Part shown: positions 6,914 through 16,224 of the stretch, piece by piece
Layout: the number at the start of each line of letters is the position of its first letter
Position numbering within the stretch: the stretch's first letter is position 1
From: Planococcus soli
GTDB lineage: Bacteria > Bacillota > Bacilli > Bacillales_A > Planococcaceae
DNA length: 64,000 nt
NCBI RefSeq assembly: GCF_016881065.1
Contig: NZ_WXYN01000012.1
Coordinates: forward strand, 124,001 to 188,000
Direction of reading: 5' to 3'
Notes under the pieces: model-generated
Database searches by the model: none
The model's input: the letters and a program-made list of their open reading frames with translations, nothing else
Told to the model about the DNA's origin: nothing
Program-made: the position numbers and the translations under genes

Positions 6914-7792
6914 TTAGTAGCGTTTATCGAACTTGTTGCGAATGATGACGGCAATCGAATTCATGAACAGCAAAACTGCCATTAGCACGATGATTCCGGC
7001 TGCTGCCACCGCTTGGAACTCCGGCTGCGGACGGCTTGACCAATCATAGATTTGCATTGGCAAAGCAGTGAATGTGTCCATAACGCCTGCCGGCAAAAAC
7101 TGAATGATGACCGGCACACCGATAACGATCAATGGCGCCGTTTCCCCGATGGCGCGTGACAGAGCCAAAATGCTTCCTGTCAAGATTCCTGGAATAGCAG
7201 CTGGCAGAATAATATTGACAATCGTCTGCCATTTTGTTGCGCCCATTCCGTAAGAAGCGTCGCGAAGCTCACCTGGAACTGCGCGGATCGCTTCTTGTGA
7301 GGCCACAATGATAACTGGCAGGATCAATAAACTCATCGTGAATCCTGCTGCTAAAATGCTGTTGCCCAGTGCCATTGCACGAACGAATATGGTCAATCCA
7401 AGCAATCCAAACACGACCGATGGAACGCCTGCAAGGTTTGAGATATTCATGCGGATAAAGCTGGTGATGCGGTTTTGCTTAGCGTATTCCTCTAAATAGA
7501 TAGCCGATCCGACACCTAAAATGATCGATGTAGGCGCAACTACCATCATCAGCCAAAGCGAGCCGATCAGAGCCGCTTTAATGCCTGCCTGATCCGGGAA
7601 ACGGGAAGCAAAGTTGGTCAGGAAATCAATTGATAAATTTCCGGCTCCTTGCGATACAATCCGGAAAAGCAAAATGACCAATGCCAATAATGCCAATAAA
7701 GTAGCTGCAAGGAAAATATATTTAAAGATGGCGTTGGCAATCAATCTGCCATTCATCCGTTTGACGACTGTTTGTTGTTCGATATATCTCAT
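6914..7792 (-). CDS. pstA: Phosphate ABC transporter permease PstA
   Basis: A 292-residue permease with six predicted membrane helices and the binding-protein-dependent transport loop ([20 protein letters not shown], the EAA motif, about residues 190-209). It pairs with PstC as the transmembrane channel for phosphate. The ATG at 7792 follows the pstC stop by one base and has GGGAGGAATATT inside the end of pstC, so translation is probably coupled. Confidence 0.94.
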   Translation of the reverse strand: MRYIEQQTVVKRMNGRLIANAIFKYIFLAATLLALLALVILLFRIVSQGAGNLSIDFLTNFASRFPDQAGIKAALIGSLWLMMVVAPTSIILGVGSAIYLEEYAKQNRITSFIRMNISNLAGVPSVVFGLLGLTIFVRAMALGNSILAAGFTMSLLILPVIIVASQEAIRAVPGELRDASYGMGATKWQTIVNIILPAAIPGILTGSILALSRAIGETAPLIVIGVPVIIQFLPAGVMDTFTALPMQIYDWSSRPQPEFQAVAAAGIIVLMAVLLFMNSIAVIIRNKFDKRY

Positions 7793-7793
7793 A

Positions 7794-8720
7794 TTAATAT
7801 TCCTCCCTGAAACGTTTGGATACGTAGCCGGCAAGGATGTTCATAGCCATGGTGAAGAGGAAGAGCGTGAATCCTACCGCGTATATGGAATAGTAGATTG
7901 TTGTTCCGTATCCGGCATCCCCTTTTGATACTTGTACAATGTAGGCTGTCATGGTCTGGATCGAACCGGTAAAGTCGCCGTCAAATCGTGGCGTCGACCC
8001 TGCCGCAAGCGATACGATCATTGTTTCCCCGATTGCTCTGGATACTGCCAAAACTATGGATGCTACAATACCTGAAAGTGCTGCTGGTATGGTGATTTTC
8101 CAGGCCACTTCAAACTTTGTCGACCCCATTGCCAAAGCCCCTTCACGAATGCTTTTGGGTACTGAAGACATAGCATCTTCCGATAACGAAGCAATCATTG
8201 GGATGATCATGATTCCTACGACAATACCAGGCGAAATGGCGTTAAAGATTTTAATTTCCGGAAAAACTGCCTGAAGAACCGGTGTTACAAATGTTAATGC
8301 GAAAAAGCCATAAACAATTGTCGGCACACCTGCAAGTATTTCAAGAATCGGTTTTATTACACGCCGCACATTCTCACTGGCGTATTCACTCAAGTAAATC
8401 GCTGCTGAAATGCCGATCGGCACAGCTACGATGATCGCAATTGCCGTTATTTTCAGCGTACCGATGATCAATGGCCAAATGCCGAACTGGGCTTCATTAG
8501 TAGAGAATGGCAGCCAAGTTGTACCGGTAATAAAATCAAAAAAAGGAACACGCGTAAAGAATGTGATGGTTTCAAATATTAATGTTAAAACAATCCCGAT
8601 AGATGTCAAAACTGAAACAGAAGCAATTAAAAATAAAATAAACGGGATAATCTTTTCGATTATCTTTTTGTTTTTCTTGCCTTTCGACTGCGCGATCATT
8701 TCCTGCACAGATGGTCGCAT
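7794..8720 (-). CDS. pstC: Phosphate ABC transporter permease PstC
   Basis: A 308-residue permease with six membrane helices after a short charged N-terminus, and the EAA loop MGSTKFEVAWKITIPAALSG near residues 208-227. The ATG at 8720 is preceded by GAAAGGGGATT. A short terminator-like hairpin lies between pstS and pstC, which would favour excess binding protein over permease. Confidence 0.94.
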   Translation of the reverse strand: MRPSVQEMIAQSKGKKNKKIIEKIIPFILFLIASVSVLTSIGIVLTLIFETITFFTRVPFFDFITGTTWLPFSTNEAQFGIWPLIIGTLKITAIAIIVAVPIGISAAIYLSEYASENVRRVIKPILEILAGVPTIVYGFFALTFVTPVLQAVFPEIKIFNAISPGIVVGIMIIPMIASLSEDAMSSVPKSIREGALAMGSTKFEVAWKITIPAALSGIVASIVLAVSRAIGETMIVSLAAGSTPRFDGDFTGSIQTMTAYIVQVSKGDAGYGTTIYYSIYAVGFTLFLFTMAMNILAGYVSKRFREEY

Positions 8721-8741
8721 ATAGAATCCCCTTTCAACCGC

Positions 8742-8766
8742 AAAAGGCGAGCAGTGGCTGCTCACC
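8742..8766 (-). terminator. Intra-operon attenuator between pstS and pstC
   Basis: A 9-bp GC-rich stem (8746-8754 with 8758-8766) is followed on the minus strand by four T. Partial termination here would raise the PstS to PstC ratio. Confidence 0.6.
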
Positions 8767-8791
8767 CTTAGACTGGACTAAACTTTGATAT

Positions 8792-9754
8792 TTATTCTTT
8801 TAAAGCTTCAAGATCTGCCAAACCTGATTCGTAGTCTTCCTCATTTAATGCTACATAACCTACTGCTTGTGCCATTTCACCAGAATTTTCAATTGTGTAT
8901 TGCATAAAATCGTACATTGCGTCATTTTCGCTAATTGATGAGTTTTTCGCATATACGAAAAGCGGACGTGATAATGGTGCATACTCGCCGGATTCGATTG
9001 TCTCATCATTTGGCTCAATTCCATCGATTGGAACTAATTTCAAAGTATCCTGGTTAGCGATATAGTACGCGTAGCCGAAGAATCCGATTGCATTAGGATC
9101 ACCCTGGATTCCCTGCACTAAAGTGTTGTCATCCTCTGAAAGCGTAGCTGAGCTGACAATGTCTTCTTCTTCAAGGATCACTTCGTTAAAGTAATCGTAA
9201 GTTCCTGAAGCAGTTCCCGGTGCGTAGAAGACAATTTCTTCTTCTGGCCATTCTGGATCGATGTCAGACCACATTTTCGTTGTGCCATCTTCCACCCATA
9301 GTTGCTTCAGCTGATCTACTGTCAGGTTATCTACAAAGTCATTTTCCTGGTTTACTACTACAGACAGGCCATCATATGCCAACAGGAATTCGGTATACTC
9401 GATTCCAGCTTCTTCAAGCGCTGCAATCTCTTCTTCCTCTATAGGACGCGATGCGTTTGAGAAATCAGTTTCACCAGCTACAAATTTCTCGAAGCCTCCG
9501 CCTGTACCGGAAACACCTACGGTAACTTGAACGTCTGGCTGAGCTCCTGCATATTCTTCAACAAGGCCCTCAAGAATCGGTGCTACGGTAGAAGATCCAT
9601 CACCAATTACTGATCCTTCGACAGTTGCTTCTTCTCCAGCAGTGCCAGAACCTGTTTCTTCTGTTTCAGTACCAGTGTCTGTTCCTCCACATGCACCGAG
9701 AATTAAAGCCGAACCAAGAATAGTAGATGCCATTGCGAATTTCCAATTTCTCAT
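8792..9754 (-). CDS. pstS: Phosphate-binding lipoprotein PstS
   Basis: A 320-residue periplasmic-binding-type lipoprotein that captures phosphate at the cell surface for PstCAB. The signal peptide ends in a lipobox ILGAC with the lipidated Cys at 22, followed by an acidic Thr/Glu/Gly linker. Phosphate-contacting segments typical of PstS are visible: [10 protein letters not shown] (about 52-61), [10 protein letters not shown] (about 85-94) and [11 protein letters not shown] (about 179-189). It is the first gene of the operon and follows a clear PhoP box array, so phosphate starvation should induce it. Confidence 0.95.
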   Translation of the reverse strand: MRNWKFAMASTILGSALILGACGGTDTGTETEETGSGTAGEEATVEGSVIGDGSSTVAPILEGLVEEYAGAQPDVQVTVGVSGTGGGFEKFVAGETDFSNASRPIEEEEIAALEEAGIEYTEFLLAYDGLSVVVNQENDFVDNLTVDQLKQLWVEDGTTKMWSDIDPEWPEEEIVFYAPGTASGTYDYFNEVILEEEDIVSSATLSEDDNTLVQGIQGDPNAIGFFGYAYYIANQDTLKLVPIDGIEPNDETIESGEYAPLSRPLFVYAKNSSISENDAMYDFMQYTIENSGEMAQAVGYVALNEEDYESGLADLEALKE

Positions 9755-9801
9755 TGCATTGTTTCCCCCTAAAGTTTATGTTTGTTTTGTTTACATCCCT
9801 T

Positions 9802-9855
9802 ACTATAAACAGTATTTGTTGAGGACATATAAAGGCAATGTTAAGAAATTGTAAA
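9802..9855 (-). promoter_or_regulatory. PhoP box array and promoter of pstSCAB-phoU
   Basis: On the minus strand four hexamers read TTTACA (9850-9855), TTAACA (9839-9844), TTTATA (9828-9833) and TCAACA (9817-9822). Each is separated from the next by exactly five bases. This is the TT(A/T)ACA-N5 direct-repeat pattern bound by PhoP. A TATAGT -10 lies at 9802-9807 with no good -35, as expected of an activated promoter. Confidence 0.85.
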
Positions 9856-9872
9856 TCGGTATTTTTACTATT

Positions 9873-9921
9873 AAAAAAGCCCTAAGATAAAATCCTCTGC
9901 ATGAGGATTTTATCTTAGGGC
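9873..9921 (-). terminator. Terminator of the penicillin-binding protein gene
   Basis: A perfect 19-bp stem (9879-9897 with 9903-9921, loop TGCAT) is followed on the minus strand by six T. Confidence 0.95.
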
Positions 9922-9927
9922 ATTGTT

Positions 9928-12105
9928 CTACTCGCCTTCTACAACAACTGAATCGCTGTAAGGCTCTTTTATTAAGTTGGATGCTGAATCGGCTTCCTTG
10001 TTTTTCAACTCAAAGTACTTGTCAGCTGCCGCACGGGCGATTTCGTTATTGGCTCTTGGTACATTTTCTGGATCGGTTGTAACATAAGGAATCACCACAG
10101 CATATGCAATTTCTGGGTTGTCATATGGCGCATAGCCGACATGCGCGATGTTGATGGCATATTGGCCATTCATTTCATGGTCTTTTTCATAGAAATATAC
10201 TTCGGCTGTTCCAGTTTTCCCGGCTGCAGTATAAGGTGCATCACTGAATTGCGCACGCGCCGAACCGGAATTTCCTATATATACATTGCGCATGCCTGTC
10301 TGGACCTGATCGATTTCTTCTTGTGTATTGTTGATCCGATTCAAAATCTTAGGCTCAACGATGGTTTCAATCGGACCAAGCGACTCTCCGTCCGTAGAAG
10401 CTGCCCGTATTTCTTTAACTACATGCGGCTCCATTCGGTATCCGTCGTTTGCAATCGTCGAGATATACTGTGCCAGCTGCAAGGGCGTATAGGTGTCAAA
10501 CTGGCCGATGGCTAAATCGAGAAGTTTGGCTCCCGGAGAAGTGCCGCCCAGATAACCCGTTGCTTCGTTCGGCAAATCGATTCCTGTTTTAACGCCAAGT
10601 CCGAATTGCGCAAACGAATTGCGCATGACATCGAAACTTTCCGGAGCTATATACAAGCCCCGATTGTATTGGTATTCCGCTTCAGCTATTTCCATGGCAA
10701 TCTTAAACATATAAACGTTGGATGAACGCTCGATGGCCATAACATCCGACATCGGTATGCGATTGAATAGCTGCGTATTGAAAATCGAATTTTTTTGCGC
10801 CGTTCCAGCAAATTTCAGCGGTTCATCTATTAGGACTTCATCCAATTCGACGGCATCTTCGGCATAACCAGTTAATAACGTTGCACCCTTAATTGTCGAG
10901 CCCATTTCATGAGAAGCTGTGAATGTGCCGAAAGCATAATCATTGATGATTTGCTGGCCATCTTCATCTTCGCCGATGCGCTTTCCTACCATAGAAAGAA
11001 CTTCCCCTGTTTGCGGATCCATCATGACCAAGTAGGCATCTTTCACCAGTTTTGAACTTGGGCCAGCTTTCAGTTGAATAAGCTTGTCTTCCACTATTTT
11101 TTCCAGTTCACTCTGTAATTCACTGTCGATCGAAAGAACAAGATCCTTTCCAGCTTGGCCTTCATCCACAGGAACGGTTTCAATGACACTTCCTTTGCCA
11201 TCTGTTACATTTTTGACGACCGATTTCTGGCCCTGCAGTACTTCCTCATACTGCTGTTCCAAAAAGCTGGTGCCGACACGGTCATTGCGTGAATAGTCCC
11301 GTGCCAAATAGTAGTCAAGCTTGTTGGCCGGGATTCCGGTTTCCGGGGTTGTCGTGCTCCCCAGTATCGTCAAGTCGCTCGTTTTGAGCCGCTTCCAGTC
11401 TGTTACCGTATTGACGCCTTTAAGGTTCGGGTCTGTCAGACGTTCCGAGACCCGTGCAAACTCTTCATCTGTCACGCCCTCATTTTTGATCATCTGCGGT
11501 GCCAGTGCATAGCCGGACGTCATCTCTCGATATATGGCCAACACTTCCAACTCTTCGGCACTTATACTGGCGAGCTCTTCATCCGTAATTTTCTCTCTGA
11601 CCAGTGCATCGAGCTTTCGCTGTTTTTCCGGCTCTGTAATATCTTCTGCAGCGATTGCGGCTTTTTCTTCATCTGTCACTTTTTCGTTGGCACTTTCAGT
11701 ATTTAATTGTATATAGAAGTCCTGTTTATCCCGGAGCGTCACTTTGTCATCGTCTTTTTCAATCAATGTGGCCAATTCTTTAGCCACTGTCAGCATTTCT
11801 TCTCTTTTGGTCGTCTGCATTGCGGTATACGTAATGGCATTAACCGGCGTGTTGTCGACCTGAATTCGGCCTTCGCTGTCAAAGATGCGCCCTCTCGGCA
11901 CACTGGTGTTGACAGGTACTTCCTCTGTTCTGGCAATAGCGCGCGCATAGTCTTCCCCTTTAACAATTTGAAGAAAACCCAGACGCAGAATGAGAACAGA
12001 AAACAACAAAAAGATAGTGAAAAAGAGGATATTCATCCGAAAGACAGTATTGGACTGCAGTTTCACTCGTGCAAGTGAAACCCGTCTTTTTTGAGGCGGT
12101 TTCAT
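9928..12105 (-). CDS. pbpA: Class B penicillin-binding protein (transpeptidase)
   Basis: A 725-residue monofunctional peptidoglycan transpeptidase. One N-terminal membrane anchor (about 24-46) is followed by the class B dimerisation domain, with RGRIFDSEGR near 71-80, and the transpeptidase domain. The active-site motifs are complete: STIK (403-406), SSN (461-463) and KTGT (630-633). Position between pstS and sodA matches pbpA (PBP2A) of B. subtilis, which works in side-wall elongation. A highly charged Asp/Glu/Ala-rich insert (about 115-225) lies in the N-terminal half. The ATG at 12105 follows AAAGGAGC. Its exact role among the cell's class B PBPs cannot be settled from sequence alone. Confidence 0.93.
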   Translation of the reverse strand: MKPPQKRRVSLARVKLQSNTVFRMNILFFTIFLLFSVLILRLGFLQIVKGEDYARAIARTEEVPVNTSVPRGRIFDSEGRIQVDNTPVNAITYTAMQTTKREEMLTVAKELATLIEKDDDKVTLRDKQDFYIQLNTESANEKVTDEEKAAIAAEDITEPEKQRKLDALVREKITDEELASISAEELEVLAIYREMTSGYALAPQMIKNEGVTDEEFARVSERLTDPNLKGVNTVTDWKRLKTSDLTILGSTTTPETGIPANKLDYYLARDYSRNDRVGTSFLEQQYEEVLQGQKSVVKNVTDGKGSVIETVPVDEGQAGKDLVLSIDSELQSELEKIVEDKLIQLKAGPSSKLVKDAYLVMMDPQTGEVLSMVGKRIGEDEDGQQIINDYAFGTFTASHEMGSTIKGATLLTGYAEDAVELDEVLIDEPLKFAGTAQKNSIFNTQLFNRIPMSDVMAIERSSNVYMFKIAMEIAEAEYQYNRGLYIAPESFDVMRNSFAQFGLGVKTGIDLPNEATGYLGGTSPGAKLLDLAIGQFDTYTPLQLAQYISTIANDGYRMEPHVVKEIRAASTDGESLGPIETIVEPKILNRINNTQEEIDQVQTGMRNVYIGNSGSARAQFSDAPYTAAGKTGTAEVYFYEKDHEMNGQYAINIAHVGYAPYDNPEIAYAVVIPYVTTDPENVPRANNEIARAAADKYFELKNKEADSASNLIKEPYSDSVVVEGE

Positions 12106-12144
12106 AAGATGTTTGCTCCTTTCGCAAAAAAATATCCATTTACC

Positions 12145-12153
12145 AGTATATCA
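12145..12153 (-). promoter_or_regulatory. Candidate promoter of pbpA
   Basis: TGATATACT on the minus strand is an extended -10 element 40 bases before the start codon. No convincing -35 is seen. Confidence 0.45.
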
Positions 12154-12159
12154 CCACAT

Positions 12160-12197
12160 AAAAAAAACACACACTTTTTCAGACGAAAAAGTGTGTG
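12160..12197 (-). terminator. Terminator of sodA
   Basis: A perfect 13-bp stem (12168-12180 with 12185-12197) is followed on the minus strand by seven T. Confidence 0.92.
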
Positions 12198-12218
12198 CAA
12201 AGTTTCAATTATTGACAA

Positions 12219-12827
12219 TTATTTTGCAGTTTCGTAGCGGTTTGAAACTTCTTCCCAGTTTACAACGTTCCAAAATGCGTTGATGTAGTCTGGACGTTTG
12301 TTTTGGTATTTCAAGTAGTAAGCATGCTCCCAAACATCCAGTCCAAGCAATGGCGTTTTGCCTTCCATCAATGGAGAGTCCTGGTTAGGAGTCGATGTAA
12401 TTTCAAGTTCTCCGTTTGAAAGAACCAGCCAAGCCCAGCCTGAACCAAAACGAGTTTTGCCGGCAGCAGCGAACTTTTCTTTGAATTCGTCAAAGCTTCC
12501 GAACTTGCTGTTGATAGCTTCGCCTAAAGCGCCTGTCGGGTTGCCCCCGCCGCTTGGAGATAAAAGCTTCCAGAACAATGAGTGGTTAGCATGTCCGCCG
12601 CCGTTGTTGCGGACAGCAGTACGTGCAGCTTCAGGAACTGAATCCAAATCAGAAATCAATTCTTCGATTGATTTTGACGCAAGATCGTCGTGGCCTTCTA
12701 ATGCCGCGTTTACGTTTGTAATGTACGTGTTATGGTGCTTCGTGTGGTGGATGTTCATCGTTTCTTTGTCGATGTGTGGTTCAAGTGCGTCATACGCGTA
12801 AGGTAATTCTGGTAATTCATATGCCAT
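12219..12827 (-). CDS. sodA: Superoxide dismutase (Mn/Fe type)
   Basis: A 202-residue cytosolic enzyme that dismutates superoxide. The metal ligands are His27, His82, Asp164 and His168 (in LDVWEHAYY). The [11 protein letters not shown] segment is typical of the Mn/Fe family, and the GSGW segment is also present. The length is standard. AAGGAGGAATT precedes the ATG at 12827. It follows the DUF456 gene without a visible terminator, the same yqgC-sodA pairing as in B. subtilis. Manganese is the likely cofactor by family, but sequence alone does not exclude iron. Confidence 0.96.
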   Translation of the reverse strand: MAYELPELPYAYDALEPHIDKETMNIHHTKHHNTYITNVNAALEGHDDLASKSIEELISDLDSVPEAARTAVRNNGGGHANHSLFWKLLSPSGGGNPTGALGEAINSKFGSFDEFKEKFAAAGKTRFGSGWAWLVLSNGELEITSTPNQDSPLMEGKTPLLGLDVWEHAYYLKYQNKRPDYINAFWNVVNWEEVSNRYETAK

Positions 12828-12981
12828 GATTAAATTCCTCCTTGAGTCTATTGGTCTACCTTCTTAGCCTATCAAAATTTTCAGACCTACACAAACATAA
12901 TGCACGGCAAATCCTGTTATTCAGACCTTTGACTGATTTCTCCTGATTTAACAGCACATGGAACTTTGCAGAAAAACCAAT

Positions 12982-13461
12982 TTAAATGGTGAAGAAGAAA
13001 ATCGCGACCATGACAATCTGAATAATTCCCTTTGTGAAGACGGAAGTGATAAAACCGACAACCGAACCGATACCGGACATGAATGACTTTTTTAAAGAAG
13101 ATTTATTGAACAAGATTTCCGCAATGATGGCACCAACGAATGGTCCGATCAAAATACCGATGATCGGCAGAACAAATGGACCGATGATCAGGCCGATTGT
13201 GCTGCCCCAAAGCCCTGCTCTTGAGCCACCGAATTTTTTGACGCCAAAAGCATTGGCTACGGCGTCTGCTCCGAACAGCAAAATGACGAACAGGCTTTGG
13301 ATTGCCCAAAACCACCAAGGCAAATCACTAAAGCTGAAAAACAGTCCGTACATGACAAAACCGCCAAAGACGAAAAGCACTGCAGGAATGATCGGGTAAA
13401 TCAGGCCAACAAAACCAATTACAAAGCATAGCAGGATGACAATCCAGCCGATAACTTCCAT
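12982..13461 (-). CDS. yqgC: DUF456 membrane protein (YqgC)
   Basis: A 159-residue membrane protein with about five helices and glycine-rich segments (FVGAIIAEILFN, GGSRAGLWGSTIG) typical of DUF456. The ATG at 13461 is used because GGGGAGGAATAC precedes it. The frame is open further upstream but runs through a terminator-like hairpin. It is probably co-transcribed with sodA. No function is established for the family; the linkage to SOD is conserved. Confidence 0.85.
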   Translation of the reverse strand: MEVIGWIVILLCFVIGFVGLIYPIIPAVLFVFGGFVMYGLFFSFSDLPWWFWAIQSLFVILLFGADAVANAFGVKKFGGSRAGLWGSTIGLIIGPFVLPIIGILIGPFVGAIIAEILFNKSSLKKSFMSGIGSVVGFITSVFTKGIIQIVMVAIFFFTI

Positions 13462-13475
13462 CTGTATTCCTCCCC

Positions 13476-13545
13476 ATAAAAAAAGCTCTCTTCCATCGTG
13501 CCCTACATTTTTTAAAATGTAAAGCGAGATGAAGGAGAGTCTTTC
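13476..13545 (-). terminator. Terminator-like leader hairpin directly before yqgC
   Basis: Outer arms (about 13483-13496 and 13530-13545) with an inner TACATTT/AAATGTA stem are followed on the minus strand by seven T at 13476-13482. The T run ends one or two bases before the yqgC Shine-Dalgarno site. It may end nptA transcripts or act as an attenuator for yqgC-sodA. Confidence 0.6.
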
Positions 13546-13600
13546 TTTAATGTAATTCGGTAATTTGAAGCGTTTGGATTGGTGCATCCGCTTTTCTTTG

Positions 13601-13720
13601 TCTAGACTTCAGCAGCCAGATTCTAGCGTCATAGGACACTCCCGCTGTGCGGCTGAAAAGATGCCGCTTCGCCGGAGTGGATTATGCCCGTCGAATCTAC
13701 ATGGCTGCTTACGCTTTTCT
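13601..13720. repeat. Nested palindromic intergenic element
   Basis: AGCAGCCA (13611-13618) and TGGCTGCT (13702-13709) enclose CACTCC/GGAGTG (13637-13642 and 13674-13679) and GCGGC/GCCGC (13649-13653 and 13663-13667). TCTAG-type sequence lies near both ends. The element abuts the nptA stop codon. It looks like a short non-coding genomic repeat, but further copies cannot be shown here. Confidence 0.5.
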
Positions 13721-13722
13721 AG

Positions 13723-15354
13723 TTAAGCACGGTTGCCCAGGATGGCTTCTGCAATATTTACTGAATGGTCGCCGATTCGTTCCAGGTTGCTGACGATATC
13801 GACGAAAACAATACCAGCTTGAGCTGTACATGCGCCGTCATTCAAGCGCAAAATATGCTTTTTGCGGAATTTGCGTTCCATTTTGTCAATCAGGTCTTCT
13901 TGTTCAGCTACTTCACGAGCCAGTTCGTGGCTTGTTGTGTTTAACGCACTCAGCGCTTTTTCAACAGTGGCAATCGTCAATGTGAACATTTCTGTTAAAT
14001 CTTCCATTGCATCTTCCGTGATTTTCACTTTGTTGTTTTCCTGATAATCAACCAATTCGATGATGTTTTCAAAATGGTCGCCAATCCGTTCAATGTCACG
14101 AACTGTTTCCATCAGCATTGTATGGCGAGTTGAATCGGCTGCTGAAATGGATTCTGCTGAAATTAACACCAGGTAATCCGTGATTTTGCTGTCAAGATTA
14201 TTAATGGCATCTTCCAGCTGATAGCCCATTTCTGCGTGTTTTTTGCTCTTTGTCATCAAATACGAATAAGTTTCCTGCAGACCTTGGACTGAATAGGCAC
14301 CCATGCGCAGGATTTCTTCTTTTGCCTGTCCAAGCGCAATCGAAGGAGATTGTTCGATAAAATGGATATCGAGATGCTTCGGTTTAAATTCGATCAGGAC
14401 TTCCTCACCTGGTATGGCTTTTGTCACCAGGTAAGCCCAGGCACCGATCAACGGAAATTGAATAAGTGTATTCGCTACGTTAAATGAACCATGCGCAAAG
14501 GCAATCTGCATCATCGGCTCTAACGATAATACCCTAGCGATCCATTCTACATAAGCAGTAAAAGGAACCAGTAAAATTAAGAAAATGACCGACCCGACAA
14601 TATTGAACAGGACGTGCACTGCTGCCGCACGGCGCGCAGCAATGGAAGTACCCAATGCTGCAAGCACTGCAGTAATGGTTGTACCGATATTGTCACCGAA
14701 TAGGATAGGCAAAGATGCTGCAAGGGTCAGAATGTTTTCATCGTATAGACCCTGCAAGATTGCGATCGTACCGCTGGAGCTTTGGACAATCAACGTGAAG
14801 ACTGTACCAACAACAACTCCCAAAATCGGAAATTCGCTTAAACTGATCGTCAAATCGATAAAGGCCGGCAATTCACGAAGCGGCTTCATGCCCCCGCTCA
14901 TCAATTCCATCCCGTAGAAAAGTCCGCCGAAACCGAAAATAACTTGGCCGATGTTCTGAATTTGATTTTTCTTGAAGAAGAAAATCATTCCGGCTCCGAT
15001 TGCCATGATTGGCAATGCATAAGCTCCTACATCCAACCCGATGATAAAGGCAGTCACTGTCGTCCCAATGTTCGCTCCCATAATGACACCAATCGCTTGT
15101 CTCAATGTCATAAATCCGGCACTAACCAGTCCAACCACTATTACGGTAGTACCTGAACTTGATTGGATTAAGATGGTAACGATAATCCCGACCAGTACAC
15201 CCATGAATGGATTGGTTGTAAAGCGATCCAGGATGTCGCGAAGTTTGTCGCCCGCTGCTTTCTGCAAAGCGTCACCCATAAATTTAATTGAGAAAAGGAA
15301 AATCCCTAATCCACCGAAAAAGGAAAAGAGGATTTCTTGCCAGTTCATTTCCAC
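13723..15354 (-). CDS. nptA: Na/Pi cotransporter family protein with PhoU domain
   Basis: A 543-residue protein. The N-terminal half (about 1-310) holds two inverted NaPi-cotransporter repeats, each with the QSSSGTT/QSSSGTI signature (near 64 and 191) and GDNIGTT. The C-terminal half (about 350-540) is a PhoU-like helical domain with RIGDHFENI and RIGDHSVNI. It resembles YqeW of B. subtilis. It probably moves phosphate with sodium, or anionic phospholipid by comparison with PhoU-domain relatives. The start is GTG at 15354, 12 bases after TAGGAG; an ATG at 15348 is the alternative. A phosphate role fits the nearby pst operon, but no PhoP box is clear at its own promoter. Confidence 0.88.
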   Translation of the reverse strand: MEMNWQEILFSFFGGLGIFLFSIKFMGDALQKAAGDKLRDILDRFTTNPFMGVLVGIIVTILIQSSSGTTVIVVGLVSAGFMTLRQAIGVIMGANIGTTVTAFIIGLDVGAYALPIMAIGAGMIFFFKKNQIQNIGQVIFGFGGLFYGMELMSGGMKPLRELPAFIDLTISLSEFPILGVVVGTVFTLIVQSSSGTIAILQGLYDENILTLAASLPILFGDNIGTTITAVLAALGTSIAARRAAAVHVLFNIVGSVIFLILLVPFTAYVEWIARVLSLEPMMQIAFAHGSFNVANTLIQFPLIGAWAYLVTKAIPGEEVLIEFKPKHLDIHFIEQSPSIALGQAKEEILRMGAYSVQGLQETYSYLMTKSKKHAEMGYQLEDAINNLDSKITDYLVLISAESISAADSTRHTMLMETVRDIERIGDHFENIIELVDYQENNKVKITEDAMEDLTEMFTLTIATVEKALSALNTTSHELAREVAEQEDLIDKMERKFRKKHILRLNDGACTAQAGIVFVDIVSNLERIGDHSVNIAEAILGNRA

Positions 15355-15398
15355 GATACTTATTCAACTCCTAAATTTTCATATTCACACCTAACCTA

Positions 15399-15427
15399 TT
15401 ATGAATAGTTTACTAAGATTTTGTAAA
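15399..15427 (-). promoter_or_regulatory. Candidate promoter of nptA
   Basis: TTTACA (15422-15427) and CATAAT (15399-15404) on the minus strand are 18 bases apart. Confidence 0.5.
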
Positions 15428-15523
15428 CACCTTTATTTAAAATTTACATTCCCGTAACAAAGCGACATTTTTTTCTTCTTCCCGCGTGGTACGATTATTG
15501 TAATAGAGGAAAGGAAGATGATC

Positions 15524-16042
15524 GTGAATATTTACCAATTATTCAAAGCGAGTTTAATGGAACCTAAAAAACAGGCAGCCGTCCGTATTATGGCAATCGG
15601 CAAAATAATACAGTTCGTTTTCCTCTTTATAGCCCTCTTGACCATTGTTTCTTTTATAGAATGGATTTTTGGTTTCGACACTGCCGCCGGCGGCATCGAT
15701 GGGCTGATTGAGTTTGTGGAAGAAATCGAATGGCTGTTATATCCCTTCGCACTGGTGTTCCTGTTTGTTTCTACGACACTTTATCATTTCATTAAAATCA
15801 GCTTATTTGCATTGATTGCCCTGCTGATTTTGAATGCCAGAAAACGCCGCGGCGAATACCGCCATCTATGGAGAACTGCTGCTCTCAGTGTCACCGTCCC
15901 GACCCTGCTGGCATTTGCATTAAGCTTTTTCGATCTGGGATTGACCGTTTCGCTGGCAACCAGTGCTTTGACAATCCTCTATTTGTATTTGGCAATCGGC
16001 TATTATCCGAAAAAACCACCGATGCAAATGAAACAATCGTAA
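15524..16042 (+). CDS. DUF1189 family membrane protein
   Basis: A 172-residue protein with about four membrane helices (near residues 27-47, 75-105, 118-138 and 142-160). The N-terminus MNIYQLFKASLMEPKKQA resembles the DUF1189/YqgB family. It is shorter than usual for DUF1189, which is often around 250 residues, so it may be a short variant. The GTG at 15524 is favoured because AGGAAAGGAAG sits at proper distance; an ATG at 15518 would overlap that site. It is divergent from nptA. No function is known. Confidence 0.7.
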   Translation: MNIYQLFKASLMEPKKQAAVRIMAIGKIIQFVFLFIALLTIVSFIEWIFGFDTAAGGIDGLIEFVEEIEWLLYPFALVFLFVSTTLYHFIKISLFALIALLILNARKRRGEYRHLWRTAALSVTVPTLLAFALSFFDLGLTVSLATSALTILYLYLAIGYYPKKPPMQMKQS

Positions 16043-16056
16043 AGTTAATTTAATGT

Positions 16057-16090
16057 AAAGAAAGCTGGGAATCAGCCCTCTTTCTTGTCT
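16057..16090 (+). terminator. Weak terminator after the DUF1189 gene
   Basis: AAGAAAG (16058-16064) pairs with CTTTCTT (16080-16086) around a short GGG/CCC stem. The T-rich tail is interrupted. Confidence 0.4.
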
Positions 16091-16114
16091 TTTGGAGCGA
16101 GACACTGCTAAAAT
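16085..16114 (+). promoter_or_regulatory. Candidate promoter of ispG
   Basis: TTGTCT (16085-16090) and TAAAAT (16109-16114) are separated by 18 bases, leaving a leader of about 105 bases. Confidence 0.5.
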
Positions 16115-16224
16115 GGCTATAGGTAATGGAATAGAACCGACAACTTTCGGATATCCCGGCAATTGTTGGACAAACACAGATGAGCTGAAAGAACTGGCCA
16201 TCATTAAAAAGGAGAGATTTTTTC

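Noticed and set aside
13462..13587. 42-codon N-terminal extension of the DUF456 protein
   Set aside because: It would run through a terminator-like hairpin, and a strong ribosome site stands before the internal ATG at 13461.
15399..15450. Possible PhoP box before nptA
   Set aside because: TTTACA-like hexamers occur, but not at the required 11-base period on one strand.
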